From positions 62,001-126,000 of the forward strand of contig NZ_FNNV01000019.1 of NCBI RefSeq assembly GCF_900106745.1: DNA of 64,000 bases, written 5' to 3'. The stretch comes from Paenibacillus sp. CF384 (GTDB lineage: Bacteria; Bacillota; Bacilli; Paenibacillales; Paenibacillaceae). Positions 34,981 to 43,450 of the stretch are shown here, in pieces. Under the pieces are notes generated by a model. The model was not told the DNA's origin. It did not search any database and saw only the letters and a program-made list of their open reading frames with translations. Positions within the stretch are counted from its first letter, which is position 1; every line of letters starts with the position of its first letter. Made by a program: the position numbers and the translations under genes.

Positions 34981-35031
34981 TACTCCTCCCACCTTCTACA
35001 GGATATGGTCAATCGAAGCCTTTCAAATTAA

Positions 35032-35058
35032 TGAAATCGATTACTGAAATCGTTTTCA
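35032..35058. promoter_or_regulatory. Overlapping CcpA cre sites
   Basis: TGAAATCGTTTTCA at 35045-35058 matches the cre consensus TGWNANCGNTNWCA at every position. TGAAATCGATTACT at 35032-35045 matches 13 of 14 positions and overlaps it by one base. Location 52-78 bp upstream of the first importer gene fits carbon catabolite repression. A LacI-type local repressor is an alternative reader of the same motif. Confidence 0.75.
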
Positions 35059-35076
35059 TTAACCTTATACAAACAT

Positions 35077-35247
35077 AATATATTTAATATATTTAATCAA
35101 GCCTTATCATAGTAAATACTTTCCAACAGCATTCGACAAATCATGATTCTTCTGAATGAAGCTCAGTTTTGATCAATAAGGGCAAATTACCCAGATTCAC
35201 GAACTGTCAATACGATTTATTCAAAAATATAACATATTTAATATGTT
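35077..35247. promoter_or_regulatory. Two matching AT palindromes upstream of the importer operon
   Basis: AATATATTTAATATATT (35077-35093) and AACATATTTAATATGTT (35231-35247) are each palindromic around a central T and share the core ATATTTAATAT. Their centres are 154 bp apart. They look like paired operators of one dimeric regulator, possibly looping. The rest of the 396 bp gap holds no gene. Confidence 0.45.
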
Positions 35248-35325
35248 TTTAAATCGGCAATATATTAATTAACCATGAAGAACAAACGAGCCGATGATGC
35301 CTTTGCATAAACTTCACACAAAAAA

Positions 35326-35354
35326 AACCACATTGGATTCAATCCAATGTGGTT
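35326..35354 (-). terminator. Terminator of the azoreductase gene
   Basis: AACCACATTGGATT pairs perfectly with AATCCAATGTGGTT around one base and is followed on the minus strand by TTTTTT. On the plus strand TTGTTTTTT appears 12 bases later, so it may act both ways. Confidence 0.92.
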
Positions 35355-35376
35355 GCTTATTGTTTTTTATAGGCTA

Positions 35377-36030
35377 TCAGTGCTTCATTTCAGGAACTTT
35401 GGCTAAATAGGACGCGGCTCCCTCAGCCTCTTTATAAGCTTTCGCCAATATTTCATTCCGATCTAATACAGCTGTTCCTTGAACTCTGACGATCTGATAA
35501 TCTTCAATGCCGAGGAAATGAAACATGGATTTGAGATATTTATGGGAAAATTCAACTTCCGTATACCAGTCATTATTGGTGTACACGGCACCGCTGGCTT
35601 GGATAACAAGAAGGCTTCGACCGTCATTTAACAGCCCTACCGAACCATTCTCCGTATATTTGAATGTCTCGCGAGGAATCAGGATGTTATCCATATAATC
35701 TTTAAGCTTGGAGGAAATATTAAAGTTATGCAGCGGCATTGCGATGACATATTTATTGGCGCTCTTGAATTGCTGCAGCACTTCAGCCATCCGCGATGTT
35801 ACTTTCTGTTCATCGGCAGTAAGCTTCTCGCCTTTCGCAAGCTTGTCCCATGCACTTAGTACCGTTTCGTCGACTGCCGGTACTTCTTCGCTGTACAGAT
35901 TAATCTGTTCGATGGTCTCACTTGGATTCAATTCCTTATAGGTCTTCACAAAATGATGAAGAACGTTCGAACTGAAAGACGTTTCCGATTCTACCTTCGG
36001 ATGGGCATTAATGATAAGCATTTTATTCAT
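35377..36030 (-). CDS. azoR: FMN-dependent NADH-azoreductase
   Basis: Flavodoxin-fold NAD(P)H:quinone/azo-compound reductase, 217 residues, the usual length. The N-terminal MLIINAHPKVESETSFSSNV carries the FMN phosphate loop; the PLHNFNISSKLKDYMDNIL segment is the family's flavin-contact region and NDGRSLLVIQASGAVY the second one. Function in related Bacillus enzymes is two-electron reduction of quinones, protecting thiols. It is the last of four co-oriented genes with three cupins, divergent from an Rrf2 regulator, which points to an electrophile or quinone response. Confidence 0.93.
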   Translation of the reverse strand: MNKMLIINAHPKVESETSFSSNVLHHFVKTYKELNPSETIEQINLYSEEVPAVDETVLSAWDKLAKGEKLTADEQKVTSRMAEVLQQFKSANKYVIAMPLHNFNISSKLKDYMDNILIPRETFKYTENGSVGLLNDGRSLLVIQASGAVYTNNDWYTEVEFSHKYLKSMFHFLGIEDYQIVRVQGTAVLDRNEILAKAYKEAEGAASYLAKVPEMKH

Positions 36031-36073
36031 GTGTCTCTCTCCTTCTGATGTGGAAGTCCTGTGTTAGGTAATG

Positions 36074-36532
36074 TTAGCCAAGCGAGATGCCAATTGATGC
36101 ATTGTCCTCAGGGGTACCTAGCCAATAACCATAAGCCAGAGCTACTGTAACGAAATGCATTAACACTTCAGGCGCGGGAGGGCCTGGTGGCACAGTATCA
36201 GTCGGTCGTCCTATTTCATTGAAGAATTCGCCCATTTTCGCCGTCGATGCGACTAACAAGGTTACGGTTTCGTTAGAGGCGTTTCTCCAAGCGTGCTTTA
36301 CGTTTCCCGGAATATCGATCGTTTCACCGGCGGTAACCGCTCTCCAGCTGTCGTTTGTGAAAGCCTCGAGTTCACCTGAAAGAACAACGAAGGTTTCGCG
36401 ATCATCATGACTATGAACAGGAACGATTACACCCGGCGGAACTTCAGCCTTCATCAGGGAGTAGTCCCTATTTTCCGATAAGTCTGTTAAGAGTTGAATA
36501 CGTGGTCCCATGACATCCAAAACTGCTGACAT
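36074..36532 (-). CDS. Cupin-domain protein
   Basis: Small beta-barrel protein of about 152 residues. The first cupin motif is visible in PVHSHDDRETFVVLSGELEA with the His, His and Glu metal ligands; the second is PGNVKHAWRNAS with its His. ATG 36532 is chosen because TTTGGAGG lies 8 bases upstream; a TTG five codons earlier is too close. It lies between the azoreductase and two more cupins, all on the same strand. Could be a dioxygenase or a sensor; no substrate can be named. Confidence 0.85.
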   Translation of the reverse strand: MSAVLDVMGPRIQLLTDLSENRDYSLMKAEVPPGVIVPVHSHDDRETFVVLSGELEAFTNDSWRAVTAGETIDIPGNVKHAWRNASNETVTLLVASTAKMGEFFNEIGRPTDTVPPGPPAPEVLMHFVTVALAYGYWLGTPEDNASIGISLG

Positions 36533-36590
36533 ATTAGTAGCCTCCAAATAAGTGCTTTGATTTTATGAAAATGACAGTGCATTCGTTACG

Positions 36591-37079
36591 TTATTTATGA
36601 AGTGGCGGACCCACTATATCTACGTGAAATGTTTTGCATACTTTCTCCATTTCATCTAATGGCATCCCGTTTATTGTCTGCCAGAAAGCTTCTTCTCCAC
36701 CTGGAATAAACATGATCTGCACATGTAAACGAGAGTCGCCAAAATTAGCGAAAGCATGAGGCGTACCTTTGGGAATGTTGACGATATCGCCCACTCCCGC
36801 ATCAAACTCTTCTCCATCTACACGAAATCGAACTTGTCCTTCCAAGATACGGAATATTTCATCGGTTCTCTGGTGAATGTGAAGCATCGGTCCATACGGC
36901 GGTTCATCCTTCGGGTCCATCATGACTTCAATCAAGGAGTATGTTCCATTCGTATCTTCGCCTTTAATGCGGATTCTATACTTTTCTCCGGGGGTATGGA
37001 TCAAGTCGATCCACTCCGCTTCCTCATTTTGTCGAAAAATGGCATGTAGTTCTTTGTCAGTTTGTTCATGATGTGTCAT
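36591..37079 (-). CDS. Cupin-domain protein, paralogue of the next gene
   Basis: Protein of 162 residues. LHIHQRTDEIFRILEGQVRF is cupin motif 1 (H-x-H, E) and PKGTPHAFANFGDSRLHVQI is motif 2. It is clearly homologous to the gene at 37094 along its full length (shared RTDEIFR, EGxxRF, GDIVxxPKGTxHxFANF), so the pair arose by tandem duplication. GAGGG precedes the ATG. Role unknown; cupins beside azoreductase genes are sometimes ring-cleaving dioxygenases. Confidence 0.87.
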   Translation of the reverse strand: MTHHEQTDKELHAIFRQNEEAEWIDLIHTPGEKYRIRIKGEDTNGTYSLIEVMMDPKDEPPYGPMLHIHQRTDEIFRILEGQVRFRVDGEEFDAGVGDIVNIPKGTPHAFANFGDSRLHVQIMFIPGGEEAFWQTINGMPLDEMEKVCKTFHVDIVGPPLHK

Positions 37080-37093
37080 GCAATTGCCCTCAT

Positions 37094-37588
37094 TTATTGT
37101 TCAAGTGGTGGCCCAGTGAAGATGACCTGATATTTGGTTCTGGACAGTTCAATGATTTCTTCGATTGTCTTGCCGACACAGTCCTGGAATGCAAGCTCAT
37201 CGCCCGCGGGAGTAAACGTAATTTGCAGATGCAGCGGAGTGTTAAGGTCGAAATTTGCGAAAGTATGCTCCGTGCCTTTGGGAACGACAACGATATCGCC
37301 CGCTTCCGCATCGATCTCCTTGCCGTCTAAATAGAATCGAGCCTTTCCTTCAATGACGCGGAAAATCTCGTCGGTTCTTTCATGAACATGAATGGGCGGG
37401 CCAAATGATGAACCGTAGGAAGAATCCTTAACCAGATCCAAGATGGAGTATGCGCCATTCGTGTCTTCGCCTGTTACGCGAATACAGATTCGTTCACCCG
37501 GTACGTGTTCCACTTGCTGCCACTCGATTTCTTTATTCCGGTGAGAAACAGCTTTGCGTTCCTTTGCTTCTTCGTGATGATTGCTCAT
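37094..37588 (-). CDS. Cupin-domain protein, paralogue of the previous gene
   Basis: Protein of 164 residues, first of the four-gene series. Motif 1 is IHVHERTDEIFRVIEGKARF, motif 2 PKGTEHTFANFDLNTPLHLQ. GGAGG lies 9 bases before the ATG. The stop is only 14 bases before the next cupin. It faces the Rrf2 gene across 223 bp, so the regulator could control this promoter. Confidence 0.87.
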   Translation of the reverse strand: MSNHHEEAKERKAVSHRNKEIEWQQVEHVPGERICIRVTGEDTNGAYSILDLVKDSSYGSSFGPPIHVHERTDEIFRVIEGKARFYLDGKEIDAEAGDIVVVPKGTEHTFANFDLNTPLHLQITFTPAGDELAFQDCVGKTIEEIIELSRTKYQVIFTGPPLEQ

Positions 37589-37743
37589 GCAGTCTAACCT
37601 CCGTTAATCCTGTTCTCTATCTCGCTTATTAATCGTCGACAACGTTTATCGTCTATAAGGATTGTCTATAATATAGCCATTAACATCGAGGATGTCAAAT
37701 GAAAGGCAGCGCATTTCAACTTACAAATTCCGCCAAGCCTCAA

Positions 37744-37772
37744 TTGACAAGGGTATGAATCCCCCCTAAGAT
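37744..37772 (+). promoter_or_regulatory. Sigma-A promoter of the Rrf2 gene
   Basis: TTGACA (37744-37749), a 17 bp spacer and TAAGAT (37767-37772), about 40 bp before the Rrf2 start codon. Confidence 0.65.
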
Positions 37773-37811
37773 GTTAGTATTACGTTTCACGTCCAGAAAG
37801 CAGGTGTTTGC

Positions 37812-38318
37812 ATGCAGTACAGTATAGGTGTTGAATATGCGCTGCATTGCTTGGTATATTTAATCGACATTCCGTCTGATGAGACTATAGGAATTAAAGA
37901 GCTTTCAGCGTTTCAAGGCATTTCCGAGACCTATCTGTCGAAAATTTTCGGAAAATTAACGAAAGCCGGCATCGTCAGATCCGTTCCCGGGGTAAAAGGC
38001 GGCTATAGATTAGCCAAGCCTCCTGCGGAAATCTCGTTTTGGGATGTCGTAGAAGCCGTTGAAGGCCAAGCGCCTATTTTTCAATGCAAAAATATTAAAG
38101 ATAACAGTTATCTGTGCCGTGAGGACGAGGAGTTTGCGGCATGCACCAAGGCCACTCCCTGCGTCATTAACTTAACGATGCGCGATGCCGAGGAAACCAT
38201 GCGTAATCAACTTCGCACCAAATCGCTGAGTTGGCTGAACGAAGAGCTCGATCGCGTATTAACGCCTAAGTCTCGCCAAGATACGCGTAACTATTTCGCT
38301 CAGGGTAATAGTGGTTGA
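37812..38318 (+). CDS. Rrf2-family transcriptional regulator with three or more cysteines
   Basis: Regulator of 168 residues. The winged helix reads LSAFQGISETYLSKIFGKLT and the wing KGGYRLAKPPAEIS, which fixes the Rrf2 family. After the dimerisation helix it has cysteines in FQCKNI, YLCRED and ACTKATPCVI. That pattern could hold a 2Fe-2S cluster as in IscR/NsrR or act as a thiol switch. It is divergent from the cupin-azoreductase genes; control of those genes by a redox or electrophile signal is the natural inference. Confidence 0.92.
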   Translation: MQYSIGVEYALHCLVYLIDIPSDETIGIKELSAFQGISETYLSKIFGKLTKAGIVRSVPGVKGGYRLAKPPAEISFWDVVEAVEGQAPIFQCKNIKDNSYLCREDEEFAACTKATPCVINLTMRDAEETMRNQLRTKSLSWLNEELDRVLTPKSRQDTRNYFAQGNSG

Positions 38319-38350
38319 TCTCTCTACGCTCGAGGATAGGACTCAAACAC

Positions 38351-38384
38351 AAAAAATCACAGCCACATACGGCTGTGATTTTTT
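38351..38384. terminator. Bidirectional terminator between Rrf2 and GH43 genes
   Basis: AAAAAATCACAGCC and GGCTGTGATTTTTT pair perfectly around a 6-base loop, giving a T-tract in either direction between the two convergent genes. Confidence 0.93.
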
Positions 38385-38412
38385 GTGTGTTTATGACAAT
38401 GCTGCTCTTCTA

Positions 38413-40506
38413 TTATGAGAGCTCGGTAATCTCGATTCCGGAAAGCTGCGCAGGGACTGAGAATCCGAGGCCCAGCATCGTTCCTCCGCATCTCTCCCCT
38501 TGATAAATTAGATACTCGTCCAACAGAATCAAGCAATTGTTCCGGGTCTGGCGCAGTTCAAGCGTATGCACGTCTCTAAAATCAAAGTACGCAGGCAGCT
38601 CTGCCTGAAGCACAACCTGACCGTCCGTTCCCTCTACCTTAACTTCAAGACCAGCGCGATCCAGCGTCAATGTAAACGCCGGTCCGGACAACCGGCTTGG
38701 CGTCTCTGACAGACACAGCTGGAACATGCCTGCCGAACCCGAACCGCCTCCTTGCTCGAATTGAAGGTCAGCACGAAACTGAAACGGCTTGCCGAGCATC
38801 TCTTCTTTCATCCATAACAACGATGGTTTATTGCTGGCTGCACAATACAAAACGCCTTCTTTGACTTGCCACGTCGCGGCATGATCATCTTCTTCATCAA
38901 CCTGAAGCATGCCGATGAAGGCTTCCGTGGTCTTCGCGTTCAATTGCGCATGCGGCGTGACGGCAACGCCGGCGAACTTCGCACGGGTGTAGTGAGTAAC
39001 CAGCCCTATACGTCCCGATGATACCGGGAATCGTCCTTCCAGTGTAGGTACATCATCCACAAGTACCTCGATTAGTTGACCAACCTTGGTTATCGTCAGC
39101 TTATGGAACACCGAGTAGCAGAGTGCCTGATCCAGCTTGACCCGCACGGGTTCACTCTTCAAACCGTTCATTACAGAGAAAACAATCAGTTCCTTCTTTC
39201 CTACATCCAGCAGTACTTGTACATGATTGCGCATATCGGAATAGCCGATGTACGCCCCATACAATCCGCCCATATGGTTGGGCTCCCACTTGACGTTCAG
39301 CTCATAGACGAAGTGAGTGAATGACTCCGTTGACAGCGCCGTCCCGATTCCTACGAGACTATTCTGCAGTGCTTCGTATCCGCCTGCCGACCAAGCCCCG
39401 GAATCGATGCTCCATCGTGGGGACAAGCTCTCCACTTCTGCCGTTTCGAACAGATCGCGGAATACAGGCATCGCCGGCGCATCCTGCATCGTATGCGAAG
39501 GACCCGGCACCCACATCCGATCGCCCTTCCAAAGAAGCGGATCAATCCGCATCTGGCGCTGCTCCTTGTGGGGGATGCGCTGTTGATGGTTGTCCCGTCC
39601 GTGATAAACGATCCAGTCATCCACATTATTCGGAGCCTTGACTACGGAATGGTGACCCACGCCTTCAACATCGTCATTCCGACGCATCAGCGGTTCGTAC
39701 ACATGCTCACTCGGAACCTTCTTCCACTCTCTCTCGGCAATACCGCTGCCTGTGTCAACAGTCATGGAATAACCAATGAAATAATAGGGTTTGGTAAAAG
39801 CGTTCCCGCTGTACATGACGTACCCTCGCCCCCGGCGATGCAGATAGCATGCCCCTTCAATCGTATGCCAGTTGCGGCCATCGCCAAACCGATTCTCTTC
39901 ATAGATTTCCTCATCAAGCGTCGGTTTGACGACAAGCTGGGGCTTGCCTTCAGGCGTAATAGGATCAAGCAAGCGATCAACGAGAATAACCGTCCCCGGA
40001 CGATCTCTGTCGATGCCCATCGTATTGTTGTCCGAGTAGAATAGGAACAACCGTCCTTGTTCATCCTTTACGACATGCGCATCGATGGTAAAGGTGTCGT
40101 ATAACGTCTTCACATAGGAAAAAGGCCCTTCCGGCCGATCAGATGTCGCAACGAGCAAATACTCGTAATGAGGATCGGTTTCGCCCAGAGCAACGGAGGA
40201 TACATACATATAGAAGATTCCGTTAAGGTAAATGACAGCAGGCGCCCAGTAGCCCTCGCGATCAGGCATGGAGAATGCATACCCCAGCGGCTCCCAGTCG
40301 ACGAGATTAGCGGAACGCATAACCGGCACACCCGCTCCTCCGGTAGCAAAACAATAGTACAATCCGTTGTGCTTCAATACATACGGATCGGGATGAACCG
40401 AGGAGTATGCTCCGCTCGATTCGGCACCTTTGTACAGCGGATTCTCGTAAACTCCGGCATGCTTGGACAACGGAAGTCCCGTTGTCAATTTCCCTAATTG
40501 CTTCAC
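38413..40506 (-). CDS. GH43-family glycosidase with C-terminal beta-sandwich domains
   Basis: About 697 residues, no signal peptide, so intracellular. The five-bladed propeller of family 43 occupies roughly the first 320 residues: HPDPYVLKHNGLYYCFATGG (catalytic base Asp), IDAHVVKDEQGRLFLFYSDN (pKa-modulating Asp) and TIEGACYLHRRGRGYVMYSG (acid Glu). The remaining half forms two concanavalin-like sandwiches (for example FRDLFETAEVESLSPRW). The family includes beta-xylosidases and arabinofuranosidases. The start is set at GTG 40506 because GGAG lies 6 bases upstream; a TTG at 40557 would extend it by 17 residues. It lies downstream of the oligopeptide-type importer, pointing to plant oligosaccharide use. 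Confidence 0.9.
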   Translation of the reverse strand: MKQLGKLTTGLPLSKHAGVYENPLYKGAESSGAYSSVHPDPYVLKHNGLYYCFATGGAGVPVMRSANLVDWEPLGYAFSMPDREGYWAPAVIYLNGIFYMYVSSVALGETDPHYEYLLVATSDRPEGPFSYVKTLYDTFTIDAHVVKDEQGRLFLFYSDNNTMGIDRDRPGTVILVDRLLDPITPEGKPQLVVKPTLDEEIYEENRFGDGRNWHTIEGACYLHRRGRGYVMYSGNAFTKPYYFIGYSMTVDTGSGIAEREWKKVPSEHVYEPLMRRNDDVEGVGHHSVVKAPNNVDDWIVYHGRDNHQQRIPHKEQRQMRIDPLLWKGDRMWVPGPSHTMQDAPAMPVFRDLFETAEVESLSPRWSIDSGAWSAGGYEALQNSLVGIGTALSTESFTHFVYELNVKWEPNHMGGLYGAYIGYSDMRNHVQVLLDVGKKELIVFSVMNGLKSEPVRVKLDQALCYSVFHKLTITKVGQLIEVLVDDVPTLEGRFPVSSGRIGLVTHYTRAKFAGVAVTPHAQLNAKTTEAFIGMLQVDEEDDHAATWQVKEGVLYCAASNKPSLLWMKEEMLGKPFQFRADLQFEQGGGSGSAGMFQLCLSETPSRLSGPAFTLTLDRAGLEVKVEGTDGQVVLQAELPAYFDFRDVHTLELRQTRNNCLILLDEYLIYQGERCGGTMLGLGFSVPAQLSGIEITELS

Positions 40507-40590
40507 CGCTAGCTCCGTCCTTTCGCTTGGAAAGATATGAAAGATATGATGCTCCAAGTGTATACTATAGGATCAATTTTGAGTATATAA

Positions 40591-40636
40591 AAACGCCGGA
40601 TCGAACCGCAGCATATCGCGGGTCCATCCGGCGTTT
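40591..40636 (-). terminator. Terminator of the acyltransferase gene
   Basis: AAACGCCGGAT and ATCCGGCGTTT pair over a 24-base loop that has extra internal pairing. On the minus strand it is followed by TTATATA. It separates the acyltransferase from the GH43 gene. Confidence 0.75.
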
Positions 40637-40670
40637 CTACTGGATTATGTTTGTTCCTTTCCCGTTACAC

Positions 40671-41792
40671 TCAAACGTCGTTGGAGAGCGGGACACTGAC
40701 ATCAGTCCGCTTTGTTTTCTTCGTCATACGTTCCCTTAATTTCAAGAACGGAACCTCGTAATAGCGATGCATAACAAACGTAAACCCGATTAACAAGACG
40801 AGGGCAAAGATTAGCAAATACAAGCTGTGACCGACACTCGCCGTCGTGTTCTCCCTACTGAACCAGATGAACAGGTTCCAATGAAACAAGTAATACCCGT
40901 AGCTTTGGGAGCTGATGAAACCGACCCACGCACGACATTTCGGAAGCCGTTCCAGCTTAGGGATATTCACTTCAACTACCGCAATGAGCAAGGCGATAAA
41001 TAAGGAAACCAGACTAAAGAGAATCGTCCGGGCAAACCAGGACTGGTCCATCGTTTGCGCCTGAATGCCGTTATAGACATAGAAACCGCTAAAGCCGATC
41101 AATCCGGCCACCGCAACGAGCAAGGATGCCTTACCGGCCAAGTACTTTCGATAGAGAGAGGCATGATAGCACTTGATACCGGCTAGAATGACGCCAAACA
41201 CCAGACTGTCCAGGCGTAATGGGATTTGCTTGCGAATGCCGTAATCCCACACCGGCTGATTGGCGTGCACTTCCATCATTCGAAGGATGGGAAAGACAAG
41301 GATGAGCACAGCGGAAATGCCGAAGAAAGCGGCTGATTTGTTGCGAAATTTCCCGGCCAGCAGCAGCGGGAACGGAATCAGCAGATAGAACCATTCCTCA
41401 ATCGATAAACTCCATGATATCGGCAGAAAGCCTAAATGCTGTTCATTAAAGTTCTGCAGAAAAACAAGGTTCGTAAGATTCATGTGATCGTTAAAGAACA
41501 GGTATGTTGTGACTACCGCAAAGAAGTAGAGCGGCAGCGTTCGAAACCAACGACGAACATAAAAGGTTTTGAGCCCGGATAGGGATCCGTTCTCCACGAC
41601 ATCTTGAAGCAAGATCCGTCCAATCAGAAAACCGCTAAGCACAAAAAACAATTCTACGCCTAAGTAGCCGGTCACATAATTGAGCGGGTTAAAATCATGG
41701 TACGGCATGAAAAAGAACCCCATCCCATGGCAGAACAATACGAGTAAAATCGCGGTGCTGCGGATAATATCCAGTCCGGCATTGCGTTCCAT
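40671..41792 (-). CDS. Membrane acyltransferase, acyltransferase-3 (OafA/YrhL) family
   Basis: Integral membrane protein of about 373 residues with ten hydrophobic segments. The N-terminal GLDIIRSTAILLVLFCHGMG carries the family's R-x-x-A-x-x-x-V/L-x-x-x-H signature (catalytic-type His), YLGVELFFVLSGFLIGRILL the second, and WSLSIEEWFYL the third (S-L-x-x-E-x-x-x-Y). Such proteins O-acetylate polysaccharides, peptidoglycan or antibiotics. ATG 41792 is used; a longer frame would run back into the DeoR gene. Position after DeoR suggests a role in carbohydrate modification. Confidence 0.9.
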   Translation of the reverse strand: MERNAGLDIIRSTAILLVLFCHGMGFFFMPYHDFNPLNYVTGYLGVELFFVLSGFLIGRILLQDVVENGSLSGLKTFYVRRWFRTLPLYFFAVVTTYLFFNDHMNLTNLVFLQNFNEQHLGFLPISWSLSIEEWFYLLIPFPLLLAGKFRNKSAAFFGISAVLILVFPILRMMEVHANQPVWDYGIRKQIPLRLDSLVFGVILAGIKCYHASLYRKYLAGKASLLVAVAGLIGFSGFYVYNGIQAQTMDQSWFARTILFSLVSLFIALLIAVVEVNIPKLERLPKCRAWVGFISSQSYGYYLFHWNLFIWFSRENTTASVGHSLYLLIFALVLLIGFTFVMHRYYEVPFLKLRERMTKKTKRTDVSVPLSNDV

Positions 41793-41805
41793 GACTCCGC
41801 ACTCC

Positions 41806-42570
41806 TCATTCCTTAAGCTGGATAACTTCAATCGATCGGCGCCGAAGCTGCTGCACATCTTCGGCAGATGTTTCAGCATCCGTAATGAGTCGATCAATGC
41901 GATCCCAGCTCGTTATCGTCATAAAGGCTTGCGTATTAAACTTGCTGTAGTCCGCCAATAAATAAACCTGCTCGGCCATTCCGATCATTTTCCGTTTCAC
42001 GCGGGCTTGCAGCTCGTTGGATTCCGAAATGCCGCGTTCCATATGCGCCCCTTTGCAGGAGATGAACGCTTTATCGACGTGATATTCTTCCAACGATTGC
42101 TCGGCTAAAGGGCCGACGAACGAGAGTGAGTTAGGTACAAGCATCCCGCCCGTACTGATCACAACTACATTTTTCTTTTCACTTAACACGAAGGCTACCT
42201 TCAACGAATTCGTCAATACCGTGAGGGGAATATCGGGCAATTGCACAGCGAGGTGCCACGCCGTTGTGCTGGCATCCAGCACGATCCGATCATTAGGCGC
42301 GACAAACTTTGCAGCTTCCACCGCGATAAGCTGTTTCTCCGCAACATGTACCGTTTCTCTAAGCAAGTACGATGTTTCGTGCGTCTGCGGGCCGATGCGA
42401 ATGGCGCCTCCGTAGCTGCGCTGCAGTCTCCCTGCCCCTTCCAGGCGATCCAAGTCGCGGCGAATCGTTTCCTCTGTTACGTTGCACGATTGGCTGAGCT
42501 CGGTAACACGAACGCTTCCCTTCTCGTTCACCATCCGAAGGATGTGTTGATGCCTTTCCGCGACAATCAT
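41806..42570 (-). CDS. DeoR-family transcriptional regulator
   Basis: Repressor of 254 residues. N-terminal helix-turn-helix VTELSQSCNVTEETIRRDLD followed by GAGRLQRSYGGAIRI, the classic DeoR opening; the C-terminal sugar-phosphate sensor domain shows NDRIVLDASTTAWHLAVQL and VLTNSLKVAFVLSE. The ligand is normally a phosphorylated sugar intermediate. It lies at the tail of the Opp-type operon and upstream of the acyltransferase, so it may tie transport to sugar metabolism. Confidence 0.94.
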   Translation of the reverse strand: MIVAERHQHILRMVNEKGSVRVTELSQSCNVTEETIRRDLDRLEGAGRLQRSYGGAIRIGPQTHETSYLLRETVHVAEKQLIAVEAAKFVAPNDRIVLDASTTAWHLAVQLPDIPLTVLTNSLKVAFVLSEKKNVVVISTGGMLVPNSLSFVGPLAEQSLEEYHVDKAFISCKGAHMERGISESNELQARVKRKMIGMAEQVYLLADYSKFNTQAFMTITSWDRIDRLITDAETSAEDVQQLRRRSIEVIQLKE

Positions 42571-42603
42571 AACTGTCCCCCCTTACCAGGCTGCATCATC
42601 CGA

Positions 42604-43080
42604 TTACCGGTCTGAGGCTTTTGAAGCTCTTCTGCCTAGCCAAATTGACAATAGTGTAAGCACCAATGCGCCGACTCCCTCTGAAGCTAGCAGCCACCAC
42701 TCATCCTTAGGTCGATTACCGCTTCCCAGCACGAAGTAGGGAACTCCACAAGCGAACAGCAGCCCTAGTTGGACGGCTAGAAATCGGGTGAAAGACTTCC
42801 AAACGCGACCAGCCAAAGCCCGTTTTTTAAAATGAAATTGACTGTAATAGACATAAGCCAGCCAACCAATGCCTAGCGAAATGAACATGATGTAATCGAT
42901 AGCCTGCCAAGAGAAAGGATTGACATTATAGTAACCCAGTAAATATATGACAAGCCCTCGCAGCGCCAGCCAATTCAATATGCCGATGAACGAAGTGACA
43001 GCCGTTAGTAGAACGGATAGATAACCGGCAGCGGTTACCTTCTTATGCTCTTGCAGTAAAGGATCCATGCTGTGCTTCAT
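42604..43080 (-). CDS. Four-helix membrane protein of unknown function
   Basis: About 158 residues with four hydrophobic segments (near 20-45, 60-80, 100-120 and 130-150), including SVLLTAVTSFIGILNWLALR and WLLASEGVGALVLTLLSIWL. It begins inside the last 38 bases of the preceding gene, so translation is coupled. A start at ATG 43068 is possible. No family recognised. Linked to the peptide-type importer by tight spacing. Confidence 0.72.
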   Translation of the reverse strand: MKHSMDPLLQEHKKVTAAGYLSVLLTAVTSFIGILNWLALRGLVIYLLGYYNVNPFSWQAIDYIMFISLGIGWLAYVYYSQFHFKKRALAGRVWKSFTRFLAVQLGLLFACGVPYFVLGSGNRPKDEWWLLASEGVGALVLTLLSIWLGRRASKASDR

Positions 43081-43450
43081 CACTCCACTCTCTAATGACG
43101 TTCTGAAGCTTTAGCAGCATTTGCTTTCGCGTCTCTTCGTTGTCCACAAGATTGGTTTTCTGGACATAAACGGTTAACCGGCGAAGCCTCTTCAAGTAGC
43201 TGCGAGCAGCTGCTTGCTGCAAGCTGCGAACCCCTTCCTCATTGCCCGTTTCATGAAGCTGGATCATTTTCACCGTAAATTTACGCGACCAAGTCTCCGG
43301 AATCATGCCTGAGGATGAAATCACTTCCAAATCATGATGCTTCTCCCCGAAGATCTTGGCCATCATAAACCGCATGTACCAGATCGAAGCAAGCATGATA
43401 AGCGACAAACAAACTAAGAAAATGAGCAAAATCAACATGATGGCGGTCAT
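43043..43450 (-). CDS. Small membrane-anchored protein of unknown function
   Basis: 135 residues. A single N-terminal helix ([20 protein letters not shown]) is followed by a cytoplasmic, helix-rich, charged domain ending NVIREWSDEAQ. The ATG overlaps the TGA of the ATPase gene (ATGA) and the gene overlaps the next one, so it belongs to the operon. No family recognised; a role as an accessory of the importer is only inferred from position. Confidence 0.72.
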   Translation of the reverse strand: MTAIMLILLIFLVCLSLIMLASIWYMRFMMAKIFGEKHHDLEVISSSGMIPETWSRKFTVKMIQLHETGNEEGVRSLQQAAARSYLKRLRRLTVYVQKTNLVDNEETRKQMLLKLQNVIREWSDEAQHGSFTARA

